Source: Anaspis maculata (Eukaryota > Arthropoda > Insecta > Coleoptera > Scraptiidae). From it: DNA of 64,000 nt. The number at the start of each line of letters is the position of its first letter. Position 1 is the stretch's first letter. The notes under the pieces were generated by a model. That model saw nothing but the letters and a program-made list of their open reading frames with translations, had not been told where the DNA came from and did not search any database. Location of the stretch: positions 100,780,836-100,844,835 of the forward strand of contig OX421962.1 in NCBI GenBank assembly GCA_949128115.1, given 5' to 3'. Both the position numbers and the translations under genes were made by a program. Shown piece by piece: positions 1-12,214 of the stretch.

Positions 1-549
1 TCACAGTTGGTGGATGCGCCGAATGCATCCTTTTTGCATACTGCAACTGTTTTTATTTATTTCTAATGAAATAGTAAATGCACATGAAAGTTGATATTCT
101 GATCAACATCGAAGCCATTCTAGTCTCATATTATCTTCTTACTGATCTAACTTAGACAGTGTTGCCACTGCCCACTTTCATTTTTATACAAAATCGATGT
201 AGCTTCAGATAGGCAGGACGTGGAATTTTTAAGACGTCCATATTTTTTTTTTTGAGGTTGAAAAACATATTTCTTTTTGGAATATGATGGAAACTGCAAA
301 ACTGCATTGACTTCAACCAACCATCCAGTTATACATTATACATTAGTTATGTACAATGTAATTTTTTTCAGAATTCAATTAGGTTTTTCATCAGTAACGA
401 ATCCCAATGATGTAGCTGCAACCTTGTCCAATAAAAAAAGTTATCTGAGTCTCCGCCCATTTTTTCAAAAAATATAAATGGTTAGTCTAATTTGAGCAAC
501 CCTGTATTATTTTTATTCTGTGAATAGCTCAAATGTTTGTAAATTCAAA
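1..549. other. AT-rich sequence, nothing recognised
   Basis: No coding signal, RNA gene or clear repeat structure was found here on either strand. A CCCTGTATT string near 505 resembles the end of the TACAGGGTG-type elements that fill the rest of the window, but no partner end was found. Confidence 0.5.
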
Positions 550-798
550 GTCTCATAGCTCCTGAAGCAGTGAACCTTTTCCAGTAATTTTCCTCATCCT
601 GGACAGCTGACTTCTTAGACTGGGACATGCTTCGGCCGATTTTGTATGCAAGATTCCCAATAACTTTGTACAGGGTGTGACAACGTATTGTATGGCATTT
701 TGTATGTCACTTGTGTGTGCATAATTTGTGTATAATATATATTATATTATTGTTGACGTGTGTAACTACCTCTGATGTATATGGAGCACAAATAAAAA

Positions 799-823
799 TA
801 TCTATCTATTTATCTGTCTATTG
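799..823. repeat. TCTA-type microsatellite
   Basis: A short imperfect run of TCTA/TCTG tetranucleotides. Confidence 0.7.
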
Positions 824-982
824 CACAAATGTTGAAGTTTGACAACTCCTAATTCCGGAAAAAAAATTTTAGAAAGTGTTCAGGCTAGTTGCTATAGAAT
901 GGAACGCCAAAGTATGTTGTCAATACGAATAATTTGAATGAACAAATCAATGTAGGGCATACAATCGGCCTGATTCTATGTA

Positions 983-1524
983 TACAGAGTGTCCCGAAAT
1001 TATTGCAACAAAATTAACAGGGAGGTAGACAACTGAAAAATAAGGGGACGGAGATACGGGTAATAACGGAGATACAGGCCGTCAAAGTTGTTTTTTTTTA
1101 TACAGTTTTTTCTGCATAACTTTTGAACCGTTAAGCCGATTTCATTCAAATTTGATCCAAAGTTTACTAAAATAGGTCTCTATCGAACAATGGTAACGCA
1201 TTCTATCAAACATTTCCAGGGGCGAAGATAATAGATAAAAGACCTTCCCCCTTTTTCCCCCTATTATCTCCGCCCCTAAAAATGTTTGATGAAATGCGTT
1301 ATCATTGTTCGATAGAGACCTATTTTAGTAAACTTTGGTTCAAGTTTGAATAAAATCAGCTCAACGGTTCAAAAGTTATGCAGAAAAAACTGTTTAATAA
1401 AAAACAACTTTGAAGGCCTGTATCTCCGTTATTGCATTTGCGAGAGTATTTTTATTGAAGGAGTCCCCTTATTTTTTAATTGTCTACCTCCCTGTGAATT
1501 TTGTTGCATTGATTTCAGGACACC
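983..1524. mobile_element. Fold-back element A, TACAGAGTGTCCCGAAAT ends
   Basis: An almost complete palindrome of about 540 bp. The left half runs from TACAGAGTGTCCCGAAATTA through AGGTAGACAACTGAAAAA, and the right half repeats it inverted down to GGACACC at 1524. The centre lies near 1245. There is no open frame of note. The end sequences match those of the larger element at 13641-15540, of which this may be an internally deleted relative. Confidence 0.75.
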
Positions 1525-1526
1525 TA

Positions 1527-2569
1527 TACAGGGTGTTCGGGTCTGGTTGTTACGAACTTTGAGGGATGATTCCCCATCAAAAAAAAGCCGAAAGAACAAA
1601 AAACTCATGTTCCCAAAATGCTTCCTCAAAAAGATACAGGGTGTTGAAGTTGACTTTTTTTAATGTTTTTCCACCGTTACTTTTGAACCGTTGAACAGAT
1701 TCTAATCAAATTCGAACCAAAGTTTAGTCAACTGAGTCTCCACAGAATAGTGATACCACAATTCTTCAAACATTTCTGGGGGCGTAGATAATAGGAGACT
1801 GTCCTCTATTTTTACCCCTATGTCTATCTCCCCTGATTATTTTTCTAAATTGTTGATAATATCGGATTTCACGTTCAATTTAGAAAAAAAATTACTCCTG
1901 CAAAATTTTGATTAGAAGCTGCATTTTCAAGATATTTGGGTTTGAAAAATTGGAAACCAACACGAAATCGCCACTTTCCAGGGCCCAAATTGTTTTTTCT
2001 GAAAAACTTGATGTTTCTTAGCGAAAATGGCGATTTATCAACTTAAAACACCCAGAAAACTCATTCCAGTTGACGAATCATTGTTTTTCTTGAATTTTAA
2101 TTTTCAGGTCCAGGAAAGTGGCAATTTTGAGATGTTTCCCAATGTTTCAATCCCAAATATCTCAAAAACGAAGCCTTAAATCAAAATTTTGCATGAGTAA
2201 CTTTTTCTTTTAAATTGTACGTAGAATCCGAATATTAACAATTCCAAAAAATAATTACAGGAGATAAAAATAGGGGCCAGAATAAGGGACAGTCCCCTAT
2301 TATCTACGCCCCCAGAAATTTTTGATAAATTGTGATATTATTATTCGATGGAGACTCATTTGACTAAACTCTGGTTCAAATTTGATTGAAATCGGTCCAA
2401 CGGTCCAAAAGTCACGGTGAAAAAACCATTTGAAAAAGGCAACTTCGACACCCTGTATCTTTTTGAGGAAGCATTTTAGGACCATGAGTTTTTGTTCTTT
2501 CAGTTTTATTTTTGATGGGGAATCATCCCTCAAAGTTTGTTATAACCAGACCCGAACACCCCCTGTATA
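1527..2569. mobile_element. Fold-back element B, TACAGGGTGTTCGGGT ends
   Basis: The terminal sequence TACAGGGTGTTCGGGTCTGG at 1527 is repeated inverted at about 2545-2569. The arms extend through GGGATGATTCCCCATCAAA and onward to the centre. The central module (about 1830-2230, with TTTGGGTTTGAAA and AAAATTTTGATT motifs) also occurs in the element at 13641-15540, although the outer ends differ. Short reading frames in the two arms are mirror images of the repeat and are not genes. Confidence 0.75.
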
Positions 2570-2822
2570 AGAGAATGATTATGGTAATCACCGTGTTTAG
2601 AATGAAATTGCTAGGGCAACCTGCTTTCCTATAGGCTGTCGTCATAGCAATTTGATAGTATAACCATAACCATTTCATTATAGAATCAGGCCGATTGCAA
2701 ACAATGAATTAGGTATAGGTACTATCAATTTACAATCTGAAAAATATCTTGTAAAATTAAGCCAGGATTTCAATTTGCTTTGATTTGCACCTGGAAAATA
2801 ATAGTATGGCCCTTTTTAATTT

Positions 2823-3360
2823 ATACAGGGTGATTCACCATCAAATGGACATAGTTTTTGAAACCATGTAAGGTCAAACGGTGGTCCTTCGAACCTTTCT
2901 ATTTTCGTCTTTTCAAAAGATGTTAGTAAACTATTGGTGCAAATGTCATAAATAAAAATTATCAACTACTGGGTATGTACTAGATTTAAATTGATTATAC
3001 AGGGTGATTCATGGAGTACAAAAATTCAGCTCCTCCACAAAAGTCCCTCTGAAAAAATTCCTTGGTACACAACCAGGTGATCTTCTCCTCTACATGACCA
3101 ACCAAAATGGTTCGAAGCCATTTTTGAAGGGAAATAATTTCTCATGTTTCTGACTCACCGTGTATAGAAAACAGAAACTCAATACAGCATATCCAGTAGT
3201 TGATATTTCGTACTTATAATTTTTTCACCAAGAGTTCACCAAATTCTTTTGAAATGACGAAACTAGAGAGGTTCGAGGAACTGGTTTGACACTTCATAAC
3301 TTGAAAAATAAAGTCAAAGATTTTTTTTCTGGATTTCATAAAAGACTTCATACACTGTAT
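2823..3360. mobile_element. Fold-back element with a smaller element in its loop
   Basis: The left arm starts TACAGGGTGATTCACCATC and includes TTTCGTCTTTTCAAAAGA and ATCAACTACTGG (to 2979). The right arm (3187-3360) repeats these inverted and ends near ACACTGTATA. A second pair of TACAGGGTGATTCATGG-like and CACCGTGTATA ends at 2998-3165 sits in the loop. The same family recurs at 39620-40312. Confidence 0.65.
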
Positions 3361-3742
3361 AGGTATTGTTCCGTGAGAAATCAAAAACTTATCATCAGAA
3401 GGCCAAAATATTGTTTTTTCTCAGATCACTATGTGAAATTGAAGATTGACGGAAAATTCGGAAGCCGTCTCGTGGTATAAGTACTTAAAGCGACCTCCCC
3501 GGGCAGGTTTTGAAGAATCCATTTTGAAAATTTGGAGTTGTCAAACTTCTACATTTTTGCAGTACTTACCTTTCTCTATAATATCATGAAATTATGGTTC
3601 TGGTCCTGCAACACCCTGTATAATATCAATAGGAAGTTTGTATTCAAAACAAGCCAAAGAATGTCAAGTCTAAGAAGTCAGTAGTTATCGCGGAGAAGAA
3701 GCATCACTGGTAGAGCTTCACTTCTTCAGGAGCTATGCCACT

Positions 3743-5425
3743 TTGAAATAGACATAAATTATGGGTGATTCACTTTAATCTTTGATTACTCAAGTTTGAA
3801 AAAGTCGAAGTCGCCGGGTTCAAGTCAAAATCAAAGAATAATTCCGAATGCCCGCATGCCTTCGTATCGTTGAACATTCTTGATTTGCAATTTTTTTTGA
3901 TTACACTGGATGTTTTTCATTAGATCGCTTTCTTAGAAACTACTGTAATGTCTTTTCATATCCACTATTTTTCCGTAGTAGTGTAGGACTAGATGATCTG
4001 CTGTACTCTTTCGCGACCCTGTGAATTTTTTTCCGATGTGGTGTAATAATTTTTGAAGCACCACACAGACACACATACGAATTTTATACCTTTTCCATTA
4101 AGGGAGGTTAGAGTGTTTAGAACAGTTACGGTAAATGTTTTAGATGATAGATGTCGCTTCAGTTGGCACCGCGGCATGTGGCGCTCAAAATTTGTTTGGG
4201 AAAAACTAGATTTTTTCCCACGTTTTTTTGTGGTTCGGGCAACGAGTAATACGGATTTGGGGTTGGATTCTCGAAGGATTTTGGATTTTGTTCTCATACG
4301 TTCGCCTGGTTTCACCGAAGTGGAAGTTTTTCAGCAAGCGATGGTTGATTAGTTGGCTAAAATAGGGGAGAGTTGGGTTGAACAGAGTAGATGATTGTCG
4401 CCAACTTTATAAATTTGTCATCCGATTCTTCAGGCTGTAGGTGCTGTTTATAATAAGAAGAACGTGAGTTGAACTGGAAAATTTGGTCTGCGTTTTTTGT
4501 GTGGCTAGGCGGGTTTGCCTACAAAGCTTTTTCACAAAGTATAAAATTTTTGATCAAAAACTATTCACAGCAAAAAGACGATTATATTACAAATTACATT
4601 CCAAGCAATACTGTAGATGTAAAACCAAATATCTAGAGAAAGATTGTCAGTTCTATCCAAAAGAATCTCACTTCTGACACCATTTTCAGCAGGCTTACGT
4701 TTTTCTTAAAAAGCAAAATTTGCATTTAAACTGATAAATCGAAACATATGACACGTTGGCACCAATCCAGTTCTACCGAACTCTAACCCTACTTAGCCAA
4801 CTTCGTCACTTCACTCAATTTTTTTTATAATCCAGAACATACATTTTTATAGTCTGGAAAATTTTGAACTTGCACATCTTTCCAAGGCAGAAATAAATAA
4901 CCAAGAACAATCTTTTACATTTGTATTTTTTCCAAAAATTTCGCACAAATTGATTTGGTATTCTCTTTGTCGTTCGGCCTCTATCATTTTCCTTCGAGAA
5001 TTGCCCTCAACGTCCTTTTTTGCCACTCGTTACCCGGGCCAACACTATCTGAAAAATGGCCGTGAATGTGGACTATTTATACTTGTCCTAAGAAGTATAC
5101 CTTTTGAGCATCTTGTAACGAATAAAAAACTGAAAATCGCACCCCAATTTTTTTACGGCGAAGCGGTAAGTATTTCGGTACCATGAAATTAGAGCGAGCA
5201 TCAAAAACGACTGAACGCGACACTTAGTTATAACAAGCGTGCGTTTGTAACAAAAAAGCAACTGCCCGTGTGTTCTCTAGGAAATTTAATGGCTTGTCTT
5301 GCGCTTCGTGCTTTCCATGGTTTTATCATAATAGGTATACCTGTGTTTGTTATAATTATACTGAATATGCTTTTAGTTATGTATTATTCTAAACAGAGAG
5401 AGAGTTTCCGGACTTTATAACTTCA
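3743..5425. other. Unassigned AT-rich stretch
   Basis: No coding sequence, RNA gene or repeat with identifiable ends was found. Short open frames around 4000-4350 on both strands overlap each other and resemble nothing known. Confidence 0.5.
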
Positions 5426-5578
5426 TACATAATACAGGTTGTCCCAGTGAAAAGTTCCCGTGCGGAAGACCATAGCATTATCCAAAGTTGGTGAATCATA
5501 ATGTCAGCACCGTACGAAATTGTTTACATATCAAACTGTAAACAATAAACCTCTCAGTGGGACACGTATTGTATAAAA
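5426..5578. mobile_element. Small MITE, about 150 bp
   Basis: Imperfect terminal inverted repeats ATAATACAGGTTGTCCCAGT and CACTGGGACACGTATT-like sequence face each other about 150 bp apart. There is no coding capacity. Confidence 0.6.
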
Positions 5579-5814
5579 TTAATACTTAGATTTCATCTAC
5601 GAGTACCGACACATACCTAGCTTCAAATTGGACCTATACATATACAAGTAAATTATGTAAAAGATGTCTAAATCAGAAAACATAAATAATAGATTATACC
5701 AAACCACACTATTAATACTCAGCATACTATCGAGGACCTACGTAAGGTGTTGATGTGTTGGTCTTGTTCTTGAAAGTCAAACAATGAACTGGTTGAGAAG
5801 AGTTTCCACCAAAA

Positions 5815-6133
5815 CGTTAATGCAGTGGAAAATTCTGAGAAAAATTGTAACTTCTAACAAAATTATTAGTTGAAAGCTTAGTTTTAAGGGGAATTTTTTG
5901 TCAAATCGGAGCGAAAATCAATTATTTTTTCCGTTTTTTTTTTCAATTTACATATTTTATTCCGACAAATGCAGACTTACTAGTTTTGATCGCTTATGTA
6001 ATACACATTTCCAAAAACAAAAAGCTGCAGGTTTTTTTTCCAATTCGATTTGACAAAAAGTTGGAATTTGATCTTGAATAACTTCGTTAAAAATAAGGTA
6101 CTATTTTTGTCACAGCTTCCACTGCAATAACAT
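5815..6133. mobile_element. Small inverted-repeat element, about 310 bp
   Basis: The left end has ATGCAGTGGAAAATTCTG and TTTTTTGTCAAATCG. The right end has the inverse of both: CGATTTGACAAAAAG near 6047, and CTTCCACTGCAATAAC near 6117-6133. The interior is T-rich and non-coding. Confidence 0.55.
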
Positions 6134-7075
6134 TCAAAATATCCCTCTATTACTATTTTATCTCAATTTCCAATCCCAAGTCTTCAAACACCTGTGTTTA
6201 ATACCGGCAGGATAGTTTTATGTCGAGCTTCAGCTGAGTTTTACGGTTCATGTTTTCTAATTGAAAGAATAAAATGCAGCGCTGGAAGATACTGCAGAAC
6301 AGACCTTAAACGGCACAGATGCTGCGTAAATAAGTGCGGATTTTATAGTTCTGTGAGCTTTTTTGTTACTTTTTACTAGCAAGTGGATTACTTTGAAAAG
6401 ATTGTTGTTTTTCTGCGTTGTAAAATTTGGAGCAGCTGCTTGTGGATTAATTGGAGGGGATTAATTAGTGTTGAGATCTGTCCAAGTTAGATTCTCAAGA
6501 TTGAATTCTAAATCATCCAAAATAATTATGTAAAAGAGAATAATGCTTGAGGCCCTCGAAGCGTATTTGGAGATGAATAGTCAAAATAATAAATCATGAT
6601 ATTATCGTAGCAAATCCAGAATTCATCTTCATCCTGCACCCTGTATAATGGTGAAGATAATGTAAGTGCATATAGAAAGTTATTTGCTTTATACAAAAGC
6701 TACGAGACGAATTGTCTAGAAAACATTTTCCCCTCGATTTTTTCCTACGGCCGCAAATAACGTTTTCTACATGATCTTGACTCTTTGAAAGACCAAATAT
6801 CACACAAGTGTGATATCTAGAGCACGTATTGTCAAATATTCGTCTTCAACCCCTTCGCCACCACCCTACCTTATTTGAAAATGTCAATCAGCATTCTATC
6901 TTGTGATACATCAAATTGAAGGTATCAGAATTTTCATTCTTGCAAGCATATTTTAATTTTTTTTCTAAGACCACTCCGTGAATCCTTCTCAAAAGTCTCT
7001 TATCACTAATTGAAGAAAAGTTCTTCCCTGGGTGACTCTCGATTCCAAGGAATGGGTTTTCTAGCAAAAAACAGT
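6134..7075. other. Unassigned stretch
   Basis: Nothing coding was found. A CACCCTGTATAAT string near 6640 is an isolated terminus of the TACAGGGTG type without a visible partner. Confidence 0.45.
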
Positions 7076-8125
7076 ATACCGTCCGTTTTTCTTTCTAGGC
7101 CCCAGCTTATAGCGCCTTTATTATGGGTTTTACACCCTACATATTATATATTTTTGAAATCAGAAGAACAAAATCTTTCGATTGATGGTATGTCAAATTA
7201 TTTTTGACAGATGTCATTTTTTGACAATCGACGGAATTGTACTTGTGACACAACATTTTAAAGCTCATAAAGTTCTTAGGAGAACTGTGTTTTCATTTCT
7301 AGAATAGGAAGTCCTTTACAGCTTTTGGAGGTCTTTGAATAGGAAAAATTGTTGAAATTCAGAAAGACCTTCTCAATAATTAATAGGTATCTTTAGTATC
7401 AACTGATGATAATATTCTGATTTTAATTTGTTCAAATTAGCGGGAAATTCTATAAACACCTTATCTCTCAGATAGGCTCATAAAAAAATCGAGGGGGTCA
7501 TACCTGGCCTGGCTCGGATACAATCGCGTTGGGCTGGCAGTTCCAATTCACCGGTCGTTGAATCTCTCATTCAAGGAACAAGGAGACGGTCATTTCGAGT
7601 AACTTCTTCAGGACATTTTTCGTTTCATCGTGATTATTTATTGATTATTATCATTAGTTATCATTGGAAATACCTGTTTTGCCAACTTACGTACGGTTGC
7701 GGTCTCATAAAAGTTCACACCGATGACAATCGTGTGGCCATGGCCATTCAAAATTACGTCAAAACTGAATTAGCATGACCACTCGATCGCCGTCGGTGTA
7801 AACTTTTATGAGGCCGCAACCTTACTCATTGAGTATTTCTGAATTTCAACAACTTTTCCTTATTTGAAGACCTCTAGTTGCTGTGAAAGACATCCTATTC
7901 CACAAATGAAGACACAGTTTCCTTAGAATTTGATAAGCTTTAAAATGATGTATAACAAGTAATATTCTGTCAATTGTCAAAAAATGACATCTGTCAAAAA
8001 TAATTTGACATACCATCAATCGAAAGATTTTGTTCTTCTGATTTCAAAAATATATAATATGTTGGGTGTGGAACCCATAATAAAGGCCCTACGCGCTGGG
8101 GCCTAGAAAAAAAAACGGACGGTAT
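7076..8125. mobile_element. Fold-back element with ATACCGTCCGTTTTT ends
   Basis: Terminal repeats ATACCGTCCGTTTTTC and its inverse AAAACGGACGGTAT lie 1.05 kb apart. The arms (7076-7385 and about 7850-8125) share TTCGATTGATGGTATGTCAA, ATTTTTGACAGATGTCATTT and AAGACCT motifs. The loop (7386-7850) holds a different MITE at 7695-7821 and an unassigned GC-richer piece. Confidence 0.75.
7695..7821. mobile_element. MITE nested in the loop, GGTTGCGGTCTCATAAAAG ends
   Basis: GGTTGCGGTCTCATAAAAGT at the left end and its near-inverse ACTTTTATGAGGCCGCAACC at the right end define a 127 bp hairpin element. It shares the TCTCATAAAA core with the MITE at 47460-47609. Confidence 0.75.
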
Positions 8126-8132
8126 TTATTAT

Positions 8133-8249
8133 TACATACCAAGGTGGAAACAGTCTCATTACAGCCAAGGGATTCAATGTATCACCGAGGCGCGCCGAGG
8201 TGAGATAGAATCCCGTAGGCTATATTGACGCTTCACTCTGTGGTATGTA
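8133..8249. mobile_element. 117 bp hairpin MITE
   Basis: The ends TACATACCAAGGTGGA and CTCTGTGGTATGTA are inverted. An inner palindrome (GGGATTC and TATCACCGAGG against CCGAGGTGAGATAGAATCCC) surrounds a GC-rich centre. The element abuts the fold-back element at 7076-8125. Confidence 0.6.
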
Positions 8250-8332
8250 TAGGACTTTATTTACAATAATCCAGTTTAAATGCAAATAATTGGCTTTATT
8301 TAAATTTTTTTGCATCAAACTCAGATGCATCA

Positions 8333-8431
8333 GAGAGAGAGAAAGAGCAAGAAATAACGTCAGTAAAAGTGATACATCACTAGAAACTTAGATCAGAATA
8401 CTTGGTTTATGTGGTAAAAGGAAAGTAGCTG
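8333..8431. repeat. Dispersed repeat, copy 1
   Basis: This ~100 bp stretch (GAGAGAAAGAGC, then ACTTAGATCAGAATACTT, then AAAAGGAAAG) matches the MITE at 39243-39362 with substitutions. Confidence 0.6.
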
Positions 8432-9235
8432 ATGTTCTGTTTTGTCCTACTATACCGACTCACCGACCACTTTGAAATGGTTTCGTTTCTCATTTTGACA
8501 AATTATCATTAATTTGTATTATTGTGAAGCTATTATGGTAACGTGAAAAATTGATTAAGCCACATGGAATGTAAAGTACGTACCCAACCTCCTCGCTAAG
8601 TAGGTATACGAATTCCCCTCGACTACCCGTCTCAATATTCGATCTACACTGCCTTGCAGGTTTATCATGTATACCTACTTATATTCCTTGCGACTTGAAT
8701 TACTATTTGGTGAGTACCTGAACTCTACCAAACTCGATAACTTTAATCTGTACTCACATCCTTGCGTATATGCTCACCCAGCGTGTTAAATTATTGTCTG
8801 AATGCTTTGTAGCTTCTCAGAGCGGCACAAGTTTCAAATTCCTATCAAAACTTGGGCCGTACAAAGGCCGTATTACAGAGATAATGTCAATCATTTTGAG
8901 ATCAGAAGCTCTTAAATTCACCATTACTATTTGGAGTGTATAATATAAACATGAAATATCACAAAATTAAGCAGTAATTAGTGACAATGGCATGAAAGTT
9001 CCATTTATACAACCTACATAGCGTGGGTTAATTTGGATGGTTTTATAGGGGAACTCGGCAACCATCAGGGATCATGAAAAAATGAATTACACTTCCTCGA
9101 CGTCTATTTTTTTCGGGGAGAAACTCAGTGGTGAGAACTAAAATTAGCTATATGTTTTTTTTCGACTGATGAGGAAAGTTTCAATTTTTCGATATTTTAA
9201 TTCAATATACGTATTTTGATAGGTACTTATAATAT
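8432..9235. other. Unassigned stretch
   Basis: Nothing recognised. Several short TAGGTA/TACCTA strings occur, of the kind scattered through many insect genomes. Confidence 0.45.
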
Positions 9236-9880
9236 TGTTACGTATTTCGCGTACGGGTTTAAATATAATTGAGACGTTCGTTCTTGAACACACACACTGT
9301 TCATTACTGCGTACTACAATAAATACGCGTCTACAATTATTTACTCAGAAATATCGCTGTGATTACTACTCGCTTTTAATCCGCTCGCTACCACTTCGCA
9401 TTCCAATTCAAAACTGCTCGTGAGCTGACGGTTGATGCCTTATATAGGCCTCCGATTAGTGTTCCTAAACTTTCCATCATCTTCCAGCAAACTCGACAGT
9501 GACCCGGCATACGATTTTCTAGGCGACTCTCAAACAATCTCACACACCTCGCGCATAAATCTGCCGTGCTCTAGAGCCGGCGCCGCCGCCAAATGGACAG
9601 ATGTGTCTTGATCAGGCGTTTGAGTCTCCATGCATTTCAATGCCACCACGCACACTCTAGAAATGTCCAGGGCCCCGCGCATTTGTACACTGCGGCCGTG
9701 GAAGAGCCTAGAAATATCGCGTGTTTACCAGAATGCACGGGAATCGTCGCTCGTAGCAATATCTTTGTTATTTTTCGAACTGGAATTAGGCCATGTTGAA
9801 GCAAAAATAAGTCCCAGAAAACCTATTGAAGAATTTTTCTGAGATTTGAGGTGTGTATAATGCTCGTATAATTGCCAACA
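9236..9880 (-). mobile_element. Putative LTR fragment of a retrotransposon
   Basis: Read on the minus strand, the block ends in CGAAATACGTAACA (9236-9249), a typical end of insect Gypsy-type LTRs. It contains a strong TATA box, GCCTATATAAGGC, near 9440-9455. The upstream part is GC-rich, as a U3 region can be. A possible opposite end, TGTTGGCAATTATA, lies at about 9867-9880, but no target duplication was found. No gag or pol sequence adjoins it, so it would be a solo or broken LTR. Confidence 0.35.
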
Positions 9881-12200
9881 TTTTTATTTGTTGAAGAAAA
9901 TAAACAATTTGTTTTATTTTTATTTGTTCTGTCTCTGCGAAGTTTGTAAGAGGGTAGCTCGTCAAACGTCAGGCTGGCGGTGTGTTGTTCGCTAATTAAT
10001 CTGATGACGACACGTCAACCCTTCCTCTTCGAATGCGGCTGATGATAACAGGCTCGGCTATTAGCGGGAAAGCGACAGGTCGGGAGCACTAAGCGGTTCC
10101 TGTGAAAATCCCGAATTTCAGGATCGCAGGAATCGGCGTGCGGAACTGTTTTCCAAGAATGAAAGCCGGCACACAAGCCCGCTAGCGGCACAGTTTGCCA
10201 ACTTGGCGTCCTAAATGCCCCATTTGATTCTCGGCCTTTTTGTTTTGTCTGTCGGGACCACTTCCGTTGGACCTTCACTTTTTCGCGCCATATGCTGGCG
10301 CCCGAGCCTGTGCTGGTCGACCTACTTGTTGTGTCCTCGTGGTAGACATCACACTTTTAACTACATTTGATTTAATTCATGATACCTAGGTATAAACAAT
10401 TTATATTTCATTCCAGTCGACACATGTATCTTATACAGGGTGCGGCCCGCCGCCCGACGAAAACACAATAGACGTATCTTCGGGCACTTGACGTTATTTG
10501 TTCGTATCAGTAATGTGTTTACGAGAGGGACATGAGTCCCATATGAGTTCGCCAACTTCGAAAACTTTCTAACTCAACCTCGAAAAACTCAATATAGCCG
10601 ATATCTTGCGTTGCAGTGTTGCAGTGACCTAGTTGATAGTTCAAGTAAGTGTGTGCTCCCAACATTCTTGTACAAGTATTATCATTATCATATTTAAGCA
10701 AAGCATATAGACTGAACAGAATCCAGTTATGATATATCGAACCAACTGAATGCAAATATCGAGTCTTCTCCAACTTTGCATCAAGCCTATTACATGGCGA
10801 CCGTGACAGCCCAGTCGAACTCCTTATTATTGCATCATGACAAAGTGACAAACTAACAAAAAGTTTTCGAGAAAGCTAGAAGCTCAAAGTGAATAATTCG
10901 TGGAAAAATGGCAAATAAACTAAGCTGATAGTGAGTGCCAACCGACACGCAATCGAAGATTTGCAACGACCAGGGTCATTCTGGTGCTCTGTGGTTTTAT
11001 GACTCTTTCAGCACCGCGTATCATTCAAATAGGTCGTGCATTGTTCAAGAGAGTAAAGAAGGATCAGCAAGTTCCCGCTGAATTTCACACTTTCCCTAGA
11101 TGTCTACGACAAATCCAGAATCCCCCTCCAAAAGATGTCGTGTCTTTCAATTAATAATCAAGAAATAGTATATCAGTAAATTATGTCAAATGGAAAACAA
11201 AACAAATTTCGTAAATTCAATGAAGAGTCTTACTGATAAAATCTGAAAAGTTGAGAAAATAAATTTTGCTATGAGCCTGCTCAACTGCCCAAGGCGGCCA
11301 AAGCTGATAGTTTTTTCCCTTGAAACTTCTTACTATTGCTCTGACCATCATTGGCTGAGATTCAATATGATGCAAATTCGACTAAAATTTTTTTCAAAGA
11401 TTTATGTGATTTCCAGATTTGAATCGAAGAGATGGGCAATTTTAAGCTTTCCTGCGACACCTGAGGTCGCATCTGTTTTGCTCCAATGGGCTGTTATTGT
11501 TACGTGTCGCGAATTGAAATTTCTGGATAACGCAGAAAAGGGAACGGAATTGATATTATGGATGTTTTTACACAATTTATTCACAATCCTTGAGTATTTG
11601 GATGCAAACAATGCAAGTTTCATTCGTCGGACTCATCGGAGAATTGCTAACTATTACCCATTTCTATGACTTTGCTGTGATTAGTACACAGGTGCTCCAG
11701 AATCAAGTCCAATAAACAGGATAAGAATGGAAGAGTTAATGTGTGCCCCTCACTTGATTGGATGCAAAGGTCTTGTATGCATCAATTTTAAAGAATTAGA
11801 CTCATTTCACGAATTCTTCGAGCTTTCAACTTTGAAACTGCGTCAACTTAGTTGGATTCTTTTCAAATTTGGCATATCGGCAGGTATCAAGTCAAGTTGG
11901 ATCTTAGCAAAACTAGAGGCAAATAACTACTCGTTCAGAAGTTATTGATGAAAAAACCCAAGAAAGTCGAAGTGAAGATTCTTTATGGGTGATCAATGGT
12001 CATGTCGTCAATGATAGACATGAAGACATGATAAACAAAAGTGAGTAGGTATTGTCAAATCAGTAAACGTCAAATATTTTTAAATGTCACCATGAACGTA
12101 AATTGGAAATTTTCAGTCATATTTTTGAATCGTTCATTAGAATGATGAACATTCAATGCATTGTATACTAATCATGGCTAAGTGGCTAAGGCTTTCCATT
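9881..12200. other. Unassigned stretch
   Basis: No feature could be supported. TATACAGGGTGCGGCC at about 10433 is an isolated terminus-like string. A 132-codon open frame at 11271-11669 (+) resembles no known protein, and overlapping frames on the other strand make it likely to be chance. Confidence 0.4.
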
Positions 12201-12214
12201 GAGAGGTTTCATTT

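Larger units (their letters stand above)
962..2702. mobile_element. MITE split by two later fold-back insertions
   Basis: CAATCGGCCTGATTCTAT at about 963-980 is matched by its exact inverse, ATAGAATCAGGCCGATTG, near 2683-2700. The DNA between about 2570 and 2680 looks like the body of a ~150 bp miniature element. The rest of the interval (983-2569) is two other palindromic elements in tandem. The simplest reading is that a small MITE was interrupted just inside its left end. Confidence 0.6.
550..3742. repeat. Outer inverted repeat enclosing several nested elements
   Basis: The left arm (550-624) contains CATAGCTCCTGAAGCAGTGA and CTGACTTCTTAGACT. The right arm (3663-3742) contains the reverse complements with a few mismatches. 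A second pair lies inside it: GAAGTTTGACAACTCC near 830-850 and its inverse near 3530-3556. This looks like an old fold-back element whose loop was filled by later insertions (962-2702 and 2823-3360). No coding capacity is visible. Confidence 0.6.

Noticed and set aside
11271..11669. 132-codon plus-strand frame as a host exon
   Set aside because: No conserved motif and no convincing splice context.
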